64,000 nucleotides of DNA from Paenibacillus sophorae (lineage in GTDB: Bacteria > Bacillota > Bacilli > Paenibacillales > Paenibacillaceae). Each line of letters begins with the position of its first letter. Within the stretch, counting starts at the first letter, position 1. Location: contig NZ_CP076607.1 in assembly GCF_018966525.1 (NCBI RefSeq), forward strand, positions 5,332,001 to 5,396,000, in the 5' to 3' direction. Under the pieces are notes generated by a model. The model saw only the letters and a program-made list of their open reading frames with translations, had not been told where the DNA came from and searched no databases. Made by a program: the position numbers and the translations under genes. Below are positions 41,287 through 49,989 of the stretch, in pieces.

Positions 41287-42645
41287 TTATCCGATAATCA
41301 TTTTGCCTTCCGGGTAGCGATACAATTCCTTACCCTTTTTCGGACCCAGCGCATAGGCCAGCGTCAATACGCCAAGCCTGCCGGCGAACATGGTGAGACA
41401 GATAAGGATTTTGCCTGCCATGGACAGATCCGGCGTAACCCCCAGACTGAGCCCCACCGTAGCAAAGGCCGATGTCGTCTCGAACAGCAGATTCAAAAAA
41501 GGCGCATCCTCCGTGGTCGACAGCACCATCGAGACAGCGACGATCAGCAGCAGGGCCAGAAGGGTAATCGTCAGCGCCTTGAACACCCGTTCTTGGGCCA
41601 GACGGTAGCGGAACAGCACGATATCATTCCGGCCGCGCAGCATCGCAATCACCGCTCCAATCATAATCGTAAACGTGGTCGTCTTAATGCCGCCCCCCGT
41701 CGAGCCGGGAGAAGCTCCGATGAACATCAGAATAACAATAAAAAACTGCGAGGCCTGCCTAAGACCCGGCATATCCAGCGTGTTGGCGCCGGCCGTTCGC
41801 GGGGTGACGGATTGGAAGAAAGCCCCCCATATTTTGCCGCCCCAGCCGAGCGAGCCCAAGGTACGCGGATTCGTAAACTCGAATATAAAAAGAACAACAG
41901 CGCCAGTCACGATCAGTGCCGCAGTCATGGACAGTACAACCTTGCTGTGCAGCGAGAGCTTGCGTTTACGCCGGTAGTCCATAATATCCGACATAACGAT
42001 AAAGCCGATGCCGCCGGAGACGATCAGAAACATGACCACTATATTCACAACCGGGTCGTCGGCATAGCCGGTCAGACTGCGATACCCGCCGAACAGATCG
42101 AAGCCTGCGTTGTTAAACATCGAGACAGCATGGAATACGCCGAAGAAAGCGGCGCGTCCCAGCGGCATATCAAAAGCCCAGCGGATCGTAAGGAGCAGCG
42201 CGCCGCAGGCTTCGATGACCAGCGAATAGATCAGGACGCTGCGGATCAGCCGGACGATGCCTTCCATAGTGCTCTGATTCATCGCTTCCTGCAGCACCAG
42301 CCGCTCCCGCAGGGAGATGCGCCGCCGGAACACCAGAGCGAACAAGGTCGCCATCGACATGAAGCCCAGACCGCCGACCTGGATCAGCAGCATAAGGACA
42401 ACCTGTCCGAAGGCCGAGAAGAACGTGCCCGTATCATGAACGACCAATCCGGTAACACAGGTAGCCGATGTGGACGTAAATACCGCATCCAGGAACGTGA
42501 TGTGATTCCCCGGGGCCAGCGAGACCGGCAGCATGAGCAGAAGGGCGCCGATCAATATGATGACGGCAAAGCCGATCACCAATATTTGGGGCGGAGACAG
42601 CTTCAGCCAGCGATACTCGGAAACCTTTGATGTTTGTGAAGCCAT
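41287..42645 (-). CDS. ktrB: potassium uptake channel KtrB (TrkH/KtrB family)
   Basis: About 452 residues with eight membrane spans in four MPM repeats. The four selectivity-filter loops are visible as SATCVTGLVV, NNAGFDLFGG, SPGSTGGGIK and AFATVGLSLG, each with its key Gly. It carries K+ (Na+ dependent) uptake with KtrA. The start at 42645 (MASQTSK) is preferred for its GGGGTGA; the frame runs 14 codons further upstream. No c-di-AMP riboswitch is seen in the short upstream gap. Confidence 0.93.
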   Translation of the reverse strand: MASQTSKVSEYRWLKLSPPQILVIGFAVIILIGALLLMLPVSLAPGNHITFLDAVFTSTSATCVTGLVVHDTGTFFSAFGQVVLMLLIQVGGLGFMSMATLFALVFRRRISLRERLVLQEAMNQSTMEGIVRLIRSVLIYSLVIEACGALLLTIRWAFDMPLGRAAFFGVFHAVSMFNNAGFDLFGGYRSLTGYADDPVVNIVVMFLIVSGGIGFIVMSDIMDYRRKRKLSLHSKVVLSMTAALIVTGAVVLFIFEFTNPRTLGSLGWGGKIWGAFFQSVTPRTAGANTLDMPGLRQASQFFIVILMFIGASPGSTGGGIKTTTFTIMIGAVIAMLRGRNDIVLFRYRLAQERVFKALTITLLALLLIVAVSMVLSTTEDAPFLNLLFETTSAFATVGLSLGVTPDLSMAGKILICLTMFAGRLGVLTLAYALGPKKGKELYRYPEGKMIIG

Positions 42646-42845
42646 TTCCGTCACCCCATCCATAAAATGCATTTTTCCTTCATACATTGTTCTTAGGCGA
42701 TAGTATCAAATTTAGTTTGCAATTTCACCGTTTTTTTCAGCGGATTTCACCGTTTATGCCCTAAAAAATGGCTTTTCGCATCCCGGCTGTGATATTTTAA
42801 GATAGTTAATCGGTTTTAGAAATCATATATCCAAGGAGGCGTTTC

Positions 42846-44579
42846 ATGAATCCCGTCGGCCAACCCTTGCATCAGCGGCCCATCTCCAAAAGACTTGTTC
42901 TCGCAGGCCTCATCGGTCTGATTTTGTTTGTCATATTCCAGATCGTCCCCTCACTTACCCAAGGCGGTCCCGGCAGCGAGCCGGCGATCAGTAAATCGGA
43001 AGCCCGCGAGAAGGCGGTCCGCTTTGCAGCAGAACAGCTTGGATACATACCGGAACCCGGCGACCATTGGATCGTCACTTATAAGTCGGATTCCTCTTTT
43101 TACGGATACATGTCCCGAAAAAGCCTACTGGAGGATTACAGCAAAAGAAAGTTGGACCGCCGTTATCCTTTCGATACGTTCCATGCTTCCCTTGATTCCC
43201 AGGAGGATAAATGGGCAAATCTGGCGGTCGATCTGAATATGTATACCGGCGAGACGGCCGGCTTCACCCGCGTCCCTGCGGGAGCCGGAAAGCAAGCGAA
43301 CGAGACGGAAGCTGTCCTAACCGGCAAAGATGACAGCGAAGACATCGTCAGCGACGCTTCGCTAACCCCGCAGGAGAAGGAACAGCTTGCAGCACCATGG
43401 TTGAATAAGTGGGGAGCCGACCCTTCGCGGCTGGAACGGAATTCTTCTTCAACCGGCAGCTACGGCCTGATCTATACCGACAGCTCGGTCAAAGTCGGGG
43501 AAGTCCCGCTACGTTATGCTTTCAAGTTTACCGCAGGGGAGGTATCGCTCTTCAAGCCCGGATTTTCCGCGCCGGAATGGCATACCGACTATGTAAAATC
43601 GCAAGTGTCGAGCGCCACGCGTTTTACACTGTTCGGTTACGGGCTGCCTACCTTCGCGCTCGGCGTTCTGGCGTTAATCTACAGTATTCTCCGCCGGAAG
43701 CACACTTCTTTTGCGCGCGGTCTCTTTTTAAGTATCGCCCATTTTGCCATTATGATGATCAGCACCTACAATATGCTGCCCGAAACGACCGGCACAGCCA
43801 CGGTTGACCGGATCACGACCATCGTCATGTTTATCATTTATACGTTGTACAGTCTGCTGATGTCCGCGCTGCTCTACTTCTCGCTGGTCGGCGGAAACGG
43901 CCTGTGGCGGAAAGAAGAAGGGCTGAACCCCTGGCCCCGGTCAAAAGAGCCGGGCTACGGCAGATACCTCATGGACAGCGTATATGCCGGATATATTTGG
44001 GCGTTCGTGCTGCTTGGCGTGCAGACGCTGATGTTCATTATTTTGCAGTACACGCTGCACAACTGGTCGACGACGGATGCCTCCCAGTCGCCCTACAATA
44101 TGCGCTATGCCTGGCTGCTGCCGATCGTGGCCTGGCTGGCCGGACTTTCCGAGGAAGCGGTCTATCGCCTGTTCGGTATCCGGATGCTGAAAAAAATCGT
44201 GCGCAGCACCCTGCTCGCCAGTCTGATCACGACCCTTGTCTGGGCGTTCGGACATACCCTCTATCCGATCTATCCGATCAGTTCCCGCCCGATCGAGCTG
44301 ACGGTGATCGGCCTGCTGTTCAGTTATATTTTTCTGCGGTACGGCTTTATCGCCGTCATGTTCAGCCATGTCGTGTTCGACAGCCTTCTGATGGGCATTA
44401 CCCTGATCTTCATGCGCGAGCCGGTGAATGTGATCGCCGGTGTCATTACGATTGTTATACCGCTTCTCGTCGGCTACATTGTATATCTGTTCAATCCGCC
44501 GGGTAAGGAGATTAAGCCGCAGTCCCCGGACCCTGGACCGGAGCCTGGTCCGAATCCGCAACCGGAGCATATGGTTTAA
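42846..44579 (+). CDS. CPBP (CAAX/Abi) intramembrane metalloprotease family protein
   Basis: 577 residues. A first membrane segment (LVLAGLIGLILFVIFQIVP) is followed by a ~230-residue extracytoplasmic part. At least eight further spans enclose the CPBP motifs: LSEEAVYRLFG (EExxxR), WAFGHTLYP (FxxxH) and MFSHVVFDSLL (HxxxD/N). Family members cleave prenylated or membrane peptides or give bacteriocin self-immunity; the large external domain is not standard for the short Abi type. The tail is Pro-rich (PQSPDPGPEPGPNPQPE). AAGGAGGCGTTTC precedes the ATG. Monocistronic. Confidence 0.85.
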   Translation: MNPVGQPLHQRPISKRLVLAGLIGLILFVIFQIVPSLTQGGPGSEPAISKSEAREKAVRFAAEQLGYIPEPGDHWIVTYKSDSSFYGYMSRKSLLEDYSKRKLDRRYPFDTFHASLDSQEDKWANLAVDLNMYTGETAGFTRVPAGAGKQANETEAVLTGKDDSEDIVSDASLTPQEKEQLAAPWLNKWGADPSRLERNSSSTGSYGLIYTDSSVKVGEVPLRYAFKFTAGEVSLFKPGFSAPEWHTDYVKSQVSSATRFTLFGYGLPTFALGVLALIYSILRRKHTSFARGLFLSIAHFAIMMISTYNMLPETTGTATVDRITTIVMFIIYTLYSLLMSALLYFSLVGGNGLWRKEEGLNPWPRSKEPGYGRYLMDSVYAGYIWAFVLLGVQTLMFIILQYTLHNWSTTDASQSPYNMRYAWLLPIVAWLAGLSEEAVYRLFGIRMLKKIVRSTLLASLITTLVWAFGHTLYPIYPISSRPIELTVIGLLFSYIFLRYGFIAVMFSHVVFDSLLMGITLIFMREPVNVIAGVITIVIPLLVGYIVYLFNPPGKEIKPQSPDPGPEPGPNPQPEHMV

Positions 44580-44660
44580 CTGCATGGACGCTTGAGAATT
44601 ACACCGAATCAGGCGGCCTTCCCCCTTGACGGGCGTTGGCTCACATACAGATAATAAGGC

Positions 44661-44697
44661 AACAGCCCGGGAGCATCCGCTCTCGGGCTGTTTATTT
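44661..44697 (+). terminator. terminator of the CPBP gene
   Basis: AACAGCCCGGGAG pairs with CTCTCGGGCTGTT, followed by TATTTT. Confidence 0.8.
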
Positions 44698-44773
44698 TAG
44701 ATAGAAGACATTTAAGCTTGGGTGCTTATGATCTGTAATAAGTGGAAAATACCTTTCGTCAATCAACCGCCGC

Positions 44774-46852
44774 CTATACCTTTTCTTCGTCTTTTAGCGC
44801 CTCTAGAATCTGCCGGGCGAGCTTGTCGCCAATGGACAAAGGGCGGAAATCCTCTACCGTCGCTTCTTTGATTTTCTTGAGCGACCCGAAATGCTTGAGC
44901 AGCAGCTTCCGCCGTTTCTCGCCGATTCCCGGGATGGCGTCAAGCCGCGATGTGACCATCGACTTGCCGCGCTGCTCGCGGTGGAAAGTTATCGCGAAGC
45001 GGTGCACCTCATCTTGGATGCGCTGGAGCAGATAAAACTCCTCGCTGTCCCGAGCGAGATGAACCGGCTCCGGCGGGTCGCCGACCAGCAGCTCCGCGGT
45101 CTTGTGCTTGGCGTCTTTGACGAGGCCGCAGACCGGGATGAACAGGCCCAGCTCGTTCTCCAGAATATCGACTGCTGCGGAAATCTGGCCTCTGCCGCCG
45201 TCCACGACGATCAGGTCCGGCTGCGGCAGATCCTCTTTCAGCACCCGCTCATAGCGGCGGCGGATCACCTCGCGCATGGTCTCATAGTCGTCAGGCCCTT
45301 GCACGGTACGCACCTTGTATTTGCGGTACTCCTTCTTCGCCGGCTTGCCGTCAATGAACACGACCATGGCCGATACGGGATTCGCCCCCTGGATGTTCGA
45401 GTTGTCGAACGCCTCAATCCGGCTGAGACTCTCCAGCCCAAGGCTCTGCCCGAGGCCAAGGGCCGCGCCGGAGGTCCGCTCTTCATCCCGCTCGATCAGG
45501 CGGAACTTCTCTTCGAGCGCCACGCGTCCGTTCTCGCAGGCCATGCGGACCATCTGCTTCTTGAGTCCGCGCCGCGGCACCATGACCTTGATGCCCAGCC
45601 ACTGCTGCAGCGCCGCCGCCCCGCCTGCGGCATCCACCACGCCGGCAGCGGCAGCTTCCACTGCTGCGGCGGCGCGCTGCGCCGTCTCTGCCGCTGTCTC
45701 CTCCGGCGTTTCCTCTTCCCCTGCCAGGTCTTCTTCGGCCACGGCAAAGGCCGGTCCGCTGCCGTAAGCTGCGGTATCGGCAGCACTCACAGCAGCCCCG
45801 CCAAAAGCGCCGGCTGCTGCTTCTTCGCTCTCCGCAGCAGCGGGACCGTCCAGTGACACGGCTCTGGCGTCCGCAGGCTCCGGCGGAAGCACCGTTGCCG
45901 AGCCTTCCATAAGCAGCGGTTCAGGCAACAAAATCTCCTGCGGCAGCGCCGGATTTTCGCTGTAATACTGCGTCACATACGACATGAAGTCACTGAAAGC
46001 TTCTCCGTAGAACGGAAAGCTGGACGAGTGGCGCTGAATCATTTTTCCCTGTCTCATATAGAGAATCTGCACGCACATCCAGCCTTTATCCACGGCATAG
46101 CCAAATACGTCGCGGTCCTTTGTGTCCGGCGTGTTGATGTTCTGCTTCTCCATCAGAGCTTCGATATAGTTGATTTGATCCCTTAGTTCCTTGGCCCGTT
46201 CAAAATAAAGCTCCTCCGCAGCCTCCTGCATCTTTTGCTGAAGATCCTTCTTGACCGCTTCATGCCCACCGCCCAGAAAGGTTGAAATGCTCTGAGTAAT
46301 CTCTTCGTAGTCGGATTTGGACACTTCCTTCTCGCACGGGGCGAGGCACTGGCCCATATGGTAATACAGGCATACCTCCTTCGGCATCGCTCCGCATTTG
46401 CGCAGCGGATACATCCGGTCAAGCAGCTTCTTCGTCTGTTGGGCCGCGTAGGCGTTCGGATATGGTCCGAAATATTTCGCCTTATCTTTGAGCACCCGGC
46501 GCGTCACTTCAAGGCGCGGATGCCGTTCATTCGTAATTTTGATGTAGGGGAAGGTCTTGTCGTCCTTGAGCTGCACGTTGTAGCGCGGCATATGCTTTTT
46601 GATCAGGTTGCACTCCAGAATGAGCGCTTCCATGTTGCTGGCCGTGACAATATATTCAAAATCGCGGATATCCGCAACGAGCCGCTGGGTCTTACCGTCA
46701 TGGCTGCCCGTAAAATAGGAGCGGACCCGGTTCTTCAGCACCTTCGCTTTTCCTACATAGATGATCGTGCCTTCTTCGTTCTTCATCAGATAGCATCCGG
46801 GCAGGTCCGGCAGCAGCGCCAGCTTGCCCCTGATGTTGTCCATGTAGTCCAT
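44774..46852 (-). CDS. uvrC: excinuclease ABC subunit C, with a large Ala/Glu-rich insertion
   Basis: 692 residues; the family is near 600. Order: GIY-YIG nuclease (GCYLMKNEEGTIIYVGKAKVLKNRVRSYF), UVR domain (ELYFERAKELRDQINYIEAL), RNase H-like nuclease (IEAFDNSNIQGANPVSAMVVF, LIVVDGGRGQ) and C-terminal HhH (LDAIPGIGEKRRKLLLKHFGS). Residues ~315-410 (45910-45620) are an extra low-complexity segment of Ala, Glu, Gly between the UVR part and the nuclease core. It makes the dual incision in UvrABC nucleotide excision repair. AGGAGGGG precedes the ATG and itself belongs to a short repeat. The trxA-uvrC order is as in Bacillus. Confidence 0.94.
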   Translation of the reverse strand: MDYMDNIRGKLALLPDLPGCYLMKNEEGTIIYVGKAKVLKNRVRSYFTGSHDGKTQRLVADIRDFEYIVTASNMEALILECNLIKKHMPRYNVQLKDDKTFPYIKITNERHPRLEVTRRVLKDKAKYFGPYPNAYAAQQTKKLLDRMYPLRKCGAMPKEVCLYYHMGQCLAPCEKEVSKSDYEEITQSISTFLGGGHEAVKKDLQQKMQEAAEELYFERAKELRDQINYIEALMEKQNINTPDTKDRDVFGYAVDKGWMCVQILYMRQGKMIQRHSSSFPFYGEAFSDFMSYVTQYYSENPALPQEILLPEPLLMEGSATVLPPEPADARAVSLDGPAAAESEEAAAGAFGGAAVSAADTAAYGSGPAFAVAEEDLAGEEETPEETAAETAQRAAAAVEAAAAGVVDAAGGAAALQQWLGIKVMVPRRGLKKQMVRMACENGRVALEEKFRLIERDEERTSGAALGLGQSLGLESLSRIEAFDNSNIQGANPVSAMVVFIDGKPAKKEYRKYKVRTVQGPDDYETMREVIRRRYERVLKEDLPQPDLIVVDGGRGQISAAVDILENELGLFIPVCGLVKDAKHKTAELLVGDPPEPVHLARDSEEFYLLQRIQDEVHRFAITFHREQRGKSMVTSRLDAIPGIGEKRRKLLLKHFGSLKKIKEATVEDFRPLSIGDKLARQILEALKDEEKV

Positions 46853-46879
46853 GTGGTTCTCCCCTCCTAAAATCCGTGG

Positions 46880-47165
46880 GCGCCCCTCCTAAATCCTCCC
46901 CAATGGGGAGGACCCCAAGGGCTCCGCCCTCTGGACACCCGGAAATGGGCGAATGAGCGGCGCTGAGCCTGGGGTGGTGACCTGGTTTGAATCAAGCGGT
47001 CCTTCTGCCCCGCCCTGACGGGCGGCGGCCTCTGGACCTTTCATACGGCGCCTGGTACTGCGTGCAGGGACCCGCTCTCCCTACGGGATTCGCTTTACTT
47101 CGTGCTTCGGCGGATTGGTGACCTATGCGTGCGAGCACCGCTCTCCCTTCGGGATCGCTTATCAT
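46880..47165. repeat. composite inverted repeat, left arm
   Basis: The 386-base gap between uvrC and trxA holds no gene. It contains: (E) 46880-46944, with CCTCCCCAATGGGGAGG and CTCTGGACACCC; (M) 46999-47045, with CGCCCTGACGGGCGGCGG; (H) two minus-strand hairpin units at 47070-47165 with GGGAGAGCGG cores. All three parts recur in reverse order and orientation at 48549-49001. Confidence 0.8.
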
Positions 47166-47239
47166 AGCGCACAAAGCGCCTCCGGTTTGAACCGAAGGCG
47201 CTGGGCAGGGCCAAAGGCCCGGACAATGCGGTATTAAAA

Positions 47240-47557
47240 TTATTGATGTTTGGCTACGATGTTTTTCAGCGATTCTTTAGAGTTCAGACCGACCACTTTA
47301 TCGACAGGCTGGCCGTCTTTAAAGAAGATCAAAGTCGGAATACTCATAACGCCGAAACGGGAAGCCGTTTCCGGATTTTCATCCACGTTCAATTTCGCGA
47401 TCTTCACGCCGTCTCCAAGCTCGGTGGACAATTCATCCAGAATCGGAGCAAGCATTTTGCAAGGACCGCACCAAGGTGCCCAGAAGTCTACTACAACAGT
47501 ACCCTGACCTTGAACCTCATTGTTAAAGGATTGGTCAGACACGTTAACAATTGCCAT
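47240..47557 (-). CDS. trxA: thioredoxin
   Basis: 105 residues. The active site is FWAPWCGPCKM (Cys30, Cys33), with cis-Pro in MSIPTLIFF. It is the general cytosolic disulfide reductase, recycled by TrxB, which is not in this window. The ATG at 47557 (MAIVNVSD) follows AAGGAGG; the frame stays open for 23 codons upstream but without likeness to the family. It is transcribed toward uvrC. The leader (47558-47720) carries two copies of a repeat with ACTTCGCAAAAC or CTCTTCGCAAAAC. Confidence 0.95.
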   Translation of the reverse strand: MAIVNVSDQSFNNEVQGQGTVVVDFWAPWCGPCKMLAPILDELSTELGDGVKIAKLNVDENPETASRFGVMSIPTLIFFKDGQPVDKVVGLNSKESLKNIVAKHQ

Positions 47558-47576
47558 GATAATGTTCCTCCTTAAA

Positions 47577-47710
47577 GGGGTTTTGCGAAGTAGAACTCGC
47601 TTCGTAATATATGATGGTTTCTGCATAGCGGATTATTCCGCTTGCCTATACATCAGTTTTGCGAAGAGAAAAAGCTTCAATTGAAGCCTGCTTCGTAAGA
47701 CCCAGCAATA
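47577..47710 (-). repeat. two copies of an ACTTCGCAAAAC motif in the trxA leader
   Basis: On the minus strand, ACGAAGCGAGTTCTACTTCGC and ACGAAGCAGGCTTCAATTGAAG...CTCTTCGCAAAAC occur in tandem upstream of the trxA ribosome binding site. A third relative (GAGTTCACTTCGCAAAACT) lies on the plus strand at 34315-34333, between sdhA and sdhB. The rest of the 371-base gap (47711-47928) shows no gene. Confidence 0.5.
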
Positions 47711-47928
47711 TTAAATGCATTCATGTAATATGGTAACCAGATTACTATTTATCGACTCATTCTCATTATAACATATTTGTCTAGCATATGTGAAATGTCA
47801 CATTAATCTTCGGATTCAGGGTACGGATTGCCAATGAATAACTCCCGAGCCCGCGGGCTTATCGGCGAGAATGGATTCGATGGAACTTCCTATTTCCTCA
47901 ATAACCAAGTGAAACGGATAGAGCGGCT

Positions 47929-48165
47929 TCATCGGCTCTTTTTATTCACAAACGAGGCTGCACCAGTCAAAAGCGACATTACATCAGCTTCCAGCTGCTT
48001 CTCCGTTATCTTGCTGCGGTCTACCCCTATGCCCGCTTTTAAGATTCCCATCCCGGCATCGCTTGCGAATCCAGTAAGCGTAATTCCCGGCTGGTCACGA
48101 AGAATATTCACATTTTTGGCGTGTGCCGCCGAATCCTCCCTCTCTTTCAGAAAAATCAAGGCCAT
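47929..48165 (-). CDS. hypothetical protein
   Basis: A 78-codon frame reading MALIFLKEREDSAAHAKNVN, then ITLTGFASDAGMGILKAGIGVDRSKI and ITEKQLEADVMSLLTGAASF. Base use looks coding, and the sequence has an alternating amphipathic pattern, but no family is recognised. The ribosome binding site is weak and the frame is open upstream of the ATG, so the true start may be further up. No membrane segment or signal peptide. It could be an old remnant. Confidence 0.4.
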   Translation of the reverse strand: MALIFLKEREDSAAHAKNVNILRDQPGITLTGFASDAGMGILKAGIGVDRSKITEKQLEADVMSLLTGAASFVNKKSR

Positions 48166-48342
48166 CCGAATACATTCGCCGCTTCGCCATGCGGTCCTCC
48201 CATATCATAAGGACAATCTTGGAGTATCTTTACAACCTGCCGGGGATTTGGGTATACTTAAAGAAAGCGCATTATATGTCAATGACTTAATTCATACTCC
48301 TGCAATCAAAAAGATTGGCCATTTCTGCGAGGAGGTCAAACT

Positions 48343-48501
48343 ATGGATGTCAATGTGCGGAAACACGACCCGCGGGAGCATGTAAATGAAGAGCCCCGCA
48401 ATGACCTTGGCGATTTGATGAACGGCTTTTTCGGAATGACTACCTTTATGGCGGTCGTATTTTTCGGCATGGTCATCATCAAGTTCCTAATATCGGAGTA
48501 A
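48343..48501 (+). CDS. yqzM: small membrane protein, YqzM-like
   Basis: A 52-residue frame found by its strong GAGGAGGTC site 7 bases before the ATG. It begins MDVNVRKHDPREHVNEEPRN, followed by DLGDLMNGFFGMTTFMAVVF and a single membrane helix ending GMVIIKFLISE. The RND...GF...F...IK pattern and size resemble the YqzM family of Bacillales, whose function is unknown. A terminator begins right after the stop codon. It lies inside the inverted-repeat-bounded segment with trxA. Confidence 0.6.
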   Translation: MDVNVRKHDPREHVNEEPRNDLGDLMNGFFGMTTFMAVVFFGMVIIKFLISE

Positions 48502-48503
48502 AA

Positions 48504-48538
48504 AAACGGCAGTCCCGGGTTACCGGGCCTGCCGTTTC
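48504..48538 (+). terminator. terminator of the YqzM-like gene
   Basis: AACGGCAG pairs with CTGCCGTT around CCCGGGTTACCGGG; followed by TCTTGTT. Confidence 0.7.
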
Positions 48539-48548
48539 TTGTTGTCCT

Positions 48549-48829
48549 CGCAAACGTAGAGCGCATCCCGTTAGGGGCAGCGGGCACTCTCTCGCTTGAT
48601 GCACAATCCGCCATCCCCCCGCTAACGTAAAGCGCATCCCGCAGGGACAGCGGGCACTCTCTCGCTTTATTCACAATCCGCCATCCCCCCCGCTAACGTA
48701 AAGCGCATCCCGCAGGGACAGCGGGCACTCTCTCGCTTGATGCACAATCCGCCATCCCCACGCTAACGTAAAGCGCATCCCGCAGGGACAGCGGGCACTC
48801 TCTCGCTTGGTGCACAGTCCGCCGCTCCA
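48549..48829. repeat. tandem array of four ~70-base hairpin units
   Basis: Units start at about 48549, 48619, 48690 and 48760. Each contains AAGCGCATCCCGCAGGGAC or a close variant, AGCGGGCACTCTCTCGCTT, and CACAATCCGCCATCC. Within a unit CCCGC pairs with GCGGG and outer AAGCG with CGCTT. Units 2-4 differ at only a few bases; unit 1 is more diverged. Two inverted relatives lie at 47070-47165. Confidence 0.85.
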
Positions 48830-48830
48830 T

Positions 48831-49001
48831 CGCATGAAAGGTCCTTCGGCCGCCGCCCGTCAGGGCGGGAGCCGAATAGGGACCGCTCCACGCGCAACAG
48901 CAACTCCCTACCGCCTACGCCGCTCCCCTGCAAAATTTCGGGTGTCCAGAGGGCCAGCCCTTGGGGTCCTCCCCATTGGGGAGGATTTAGGAGGGGCCGC
49001 C
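48831..49001. repeat. composite inverted repeat, right arm (M and E parts)
   Basis: 48831-48884 (CCGCCGCCCGTCAGGGCGGG) is the reverse of the M part, and 48936-49001 (GGGTGTCCAGAGGG...CCTCCCCATTGGGGAGG) the reverse of the E part, found at 46880-47045. Identity in E is high. The CCCCTCCTAAATC word at its end is duplicated; the outer copy supplies the last codons and stop of dnaI. Confidence 0.8.
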
Positions 49002-49008
49002 CACTGAT

Positions 49009-49971
49009 TTAGGAGGGGTCCCGCTCCACCCGCTGATTCTCCCCTACCAGCTGCACCACATCCACATACGGCGAAATCCGGTTCATCAGCCGCTGTCCCT
49101 TGTAGACTTCCTCGCCATCCTTGCTGGTGAAGCTCAGATGCTTCTCCAGCCCATCCAGCGGATAGTTCGACGTATAAAACGTCGGCTTGCGGTTCATCCG
49201 GTAATTGAGTATCGGTCCGAGCACATGGTCGCGCGCCCAGGGGTTCAAATTCTCCGCTCCGATATCGTCAAAAATAAGCAGATCGCATTCTTTCATGGTA
49301 TCGACGGTTTCCTTCAGCTTTTGGCCATCCATCATGATCGCTTTAAGTTCCTCGACAAAATCAGGCATGTACACGATAACGCCGCTGAATCCGGCAATCG
49401 CCAGCTCATGCAGCAGATAGCACATCAGAAACGTCTTGCCGGTGCCGAAGGAGCCGTACAGATACAGCCCGCGTGCAGACAGCCCCGTCTCTTTCGTGCT
49501 CTTGATATATTGGAACAGCCGGCTCACCGCCGGAGCGCGCCGGGGATCTTTGCCCATAATCTCAATCTCGTCATAGCCTTCGTTCAGCACACGATCATCC
49601 ACATAAAAACTGCGAATCCGTTTGCGAATCCGTTCCTGATTGTCTCTGGCAACTTGCAGCGCACATGCGGTCTTGCGCTCATACAAATCAGGGAACCCGC
49701 CGATGCTCTCCACCGTCAGCTTGCTGTAATGGCCCTGAAAATCATTGGGGCACCGCTCCAGGCCGGGGCAATTCGCACAACTGCGGGCTTCCTCCACATA
49801 TTGATACAGGCGGCTTAAATGAAGCCTGAGCCTGGATTCTTCCAGTTCGGGATGCTCGGTGCGAAGCCGAAGCACGAGCGGATGGTTCAGCAGTTCATGC
49901 TCCAAATCCCTCGAACGCAGGCGCAGAGCGGGATTATTCATCGAACGAAGCACTTCGCCCATCGACTCCAC
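49009..49971 (-). CDS. dnaI: primosomal protein DnaI (helicase loader)
   Basis: About 320 residues. The N-terminal domain has a zinc-binding CANCPGLERCPND. The AAA+ domain has Walker A LYGSFGTGKTFL and Walker B LLIFDDIGAEN, then YTSNYPLDGLEKHL. DnaI loads the replicative helicase with DnaB and DnaD at oriC and at restarts. A GTG at 49971 lies 6 bases after GAGGTG and is taken as start; an ATG at 49962 is the alternative. It is 18 bases after dnaB. Its final codons lie in a copy of the E-repeat edge. Confidence 0.93.
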   Translation of the reverse strand: MESMGEVLRSMNNPALRLRSRDLEHELLNHPLVLRLRTEHPELEESRLRLHLSRLYQYVEEARSCANCPGLERCPNDFQGHYSKLTVESIGGFPDLYERKTACALQVARDNQERIRKRIRSFYVDDRVLNEGYDEIEIMGKDPRRAPAVSRLFQYIKSTKETGLSARGLYLYGSFGTGKTFLMCYLLHELAIAGFSGVIVYMPDFVEELKAIMMDGQKLKETVDTMKECDLLIFDDIGAENLNPWARDHVLGPILNYRMNRKPTFYTSNYPLDGLEKHLSFTSKDGEEVYKGQRLMNRISPYVDVVQLVGENQRVERDPS

Positions 49972-49989
49972 TCTTAACACCTCACTTTC

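Noticed and set aside
41263..42630. Plus-strand frame of ~455 codons opposite ktrB
   Set aside because: Composition is typical of the complement of a membrane protein gene (Gln/Arg/His-rich); ktrB pore motifs are on the minus strand.
47828..48385. Plus-strand frame of ~185 codons
   Set aside because: No ribosome binding site, no motif, and it overlaps the better YqzM-like gene in another frame.
48549..48829. CRISPR array
   Set aside because: Units are contiguous at ~70 bases with no unique spacers, and there are no cas genes.
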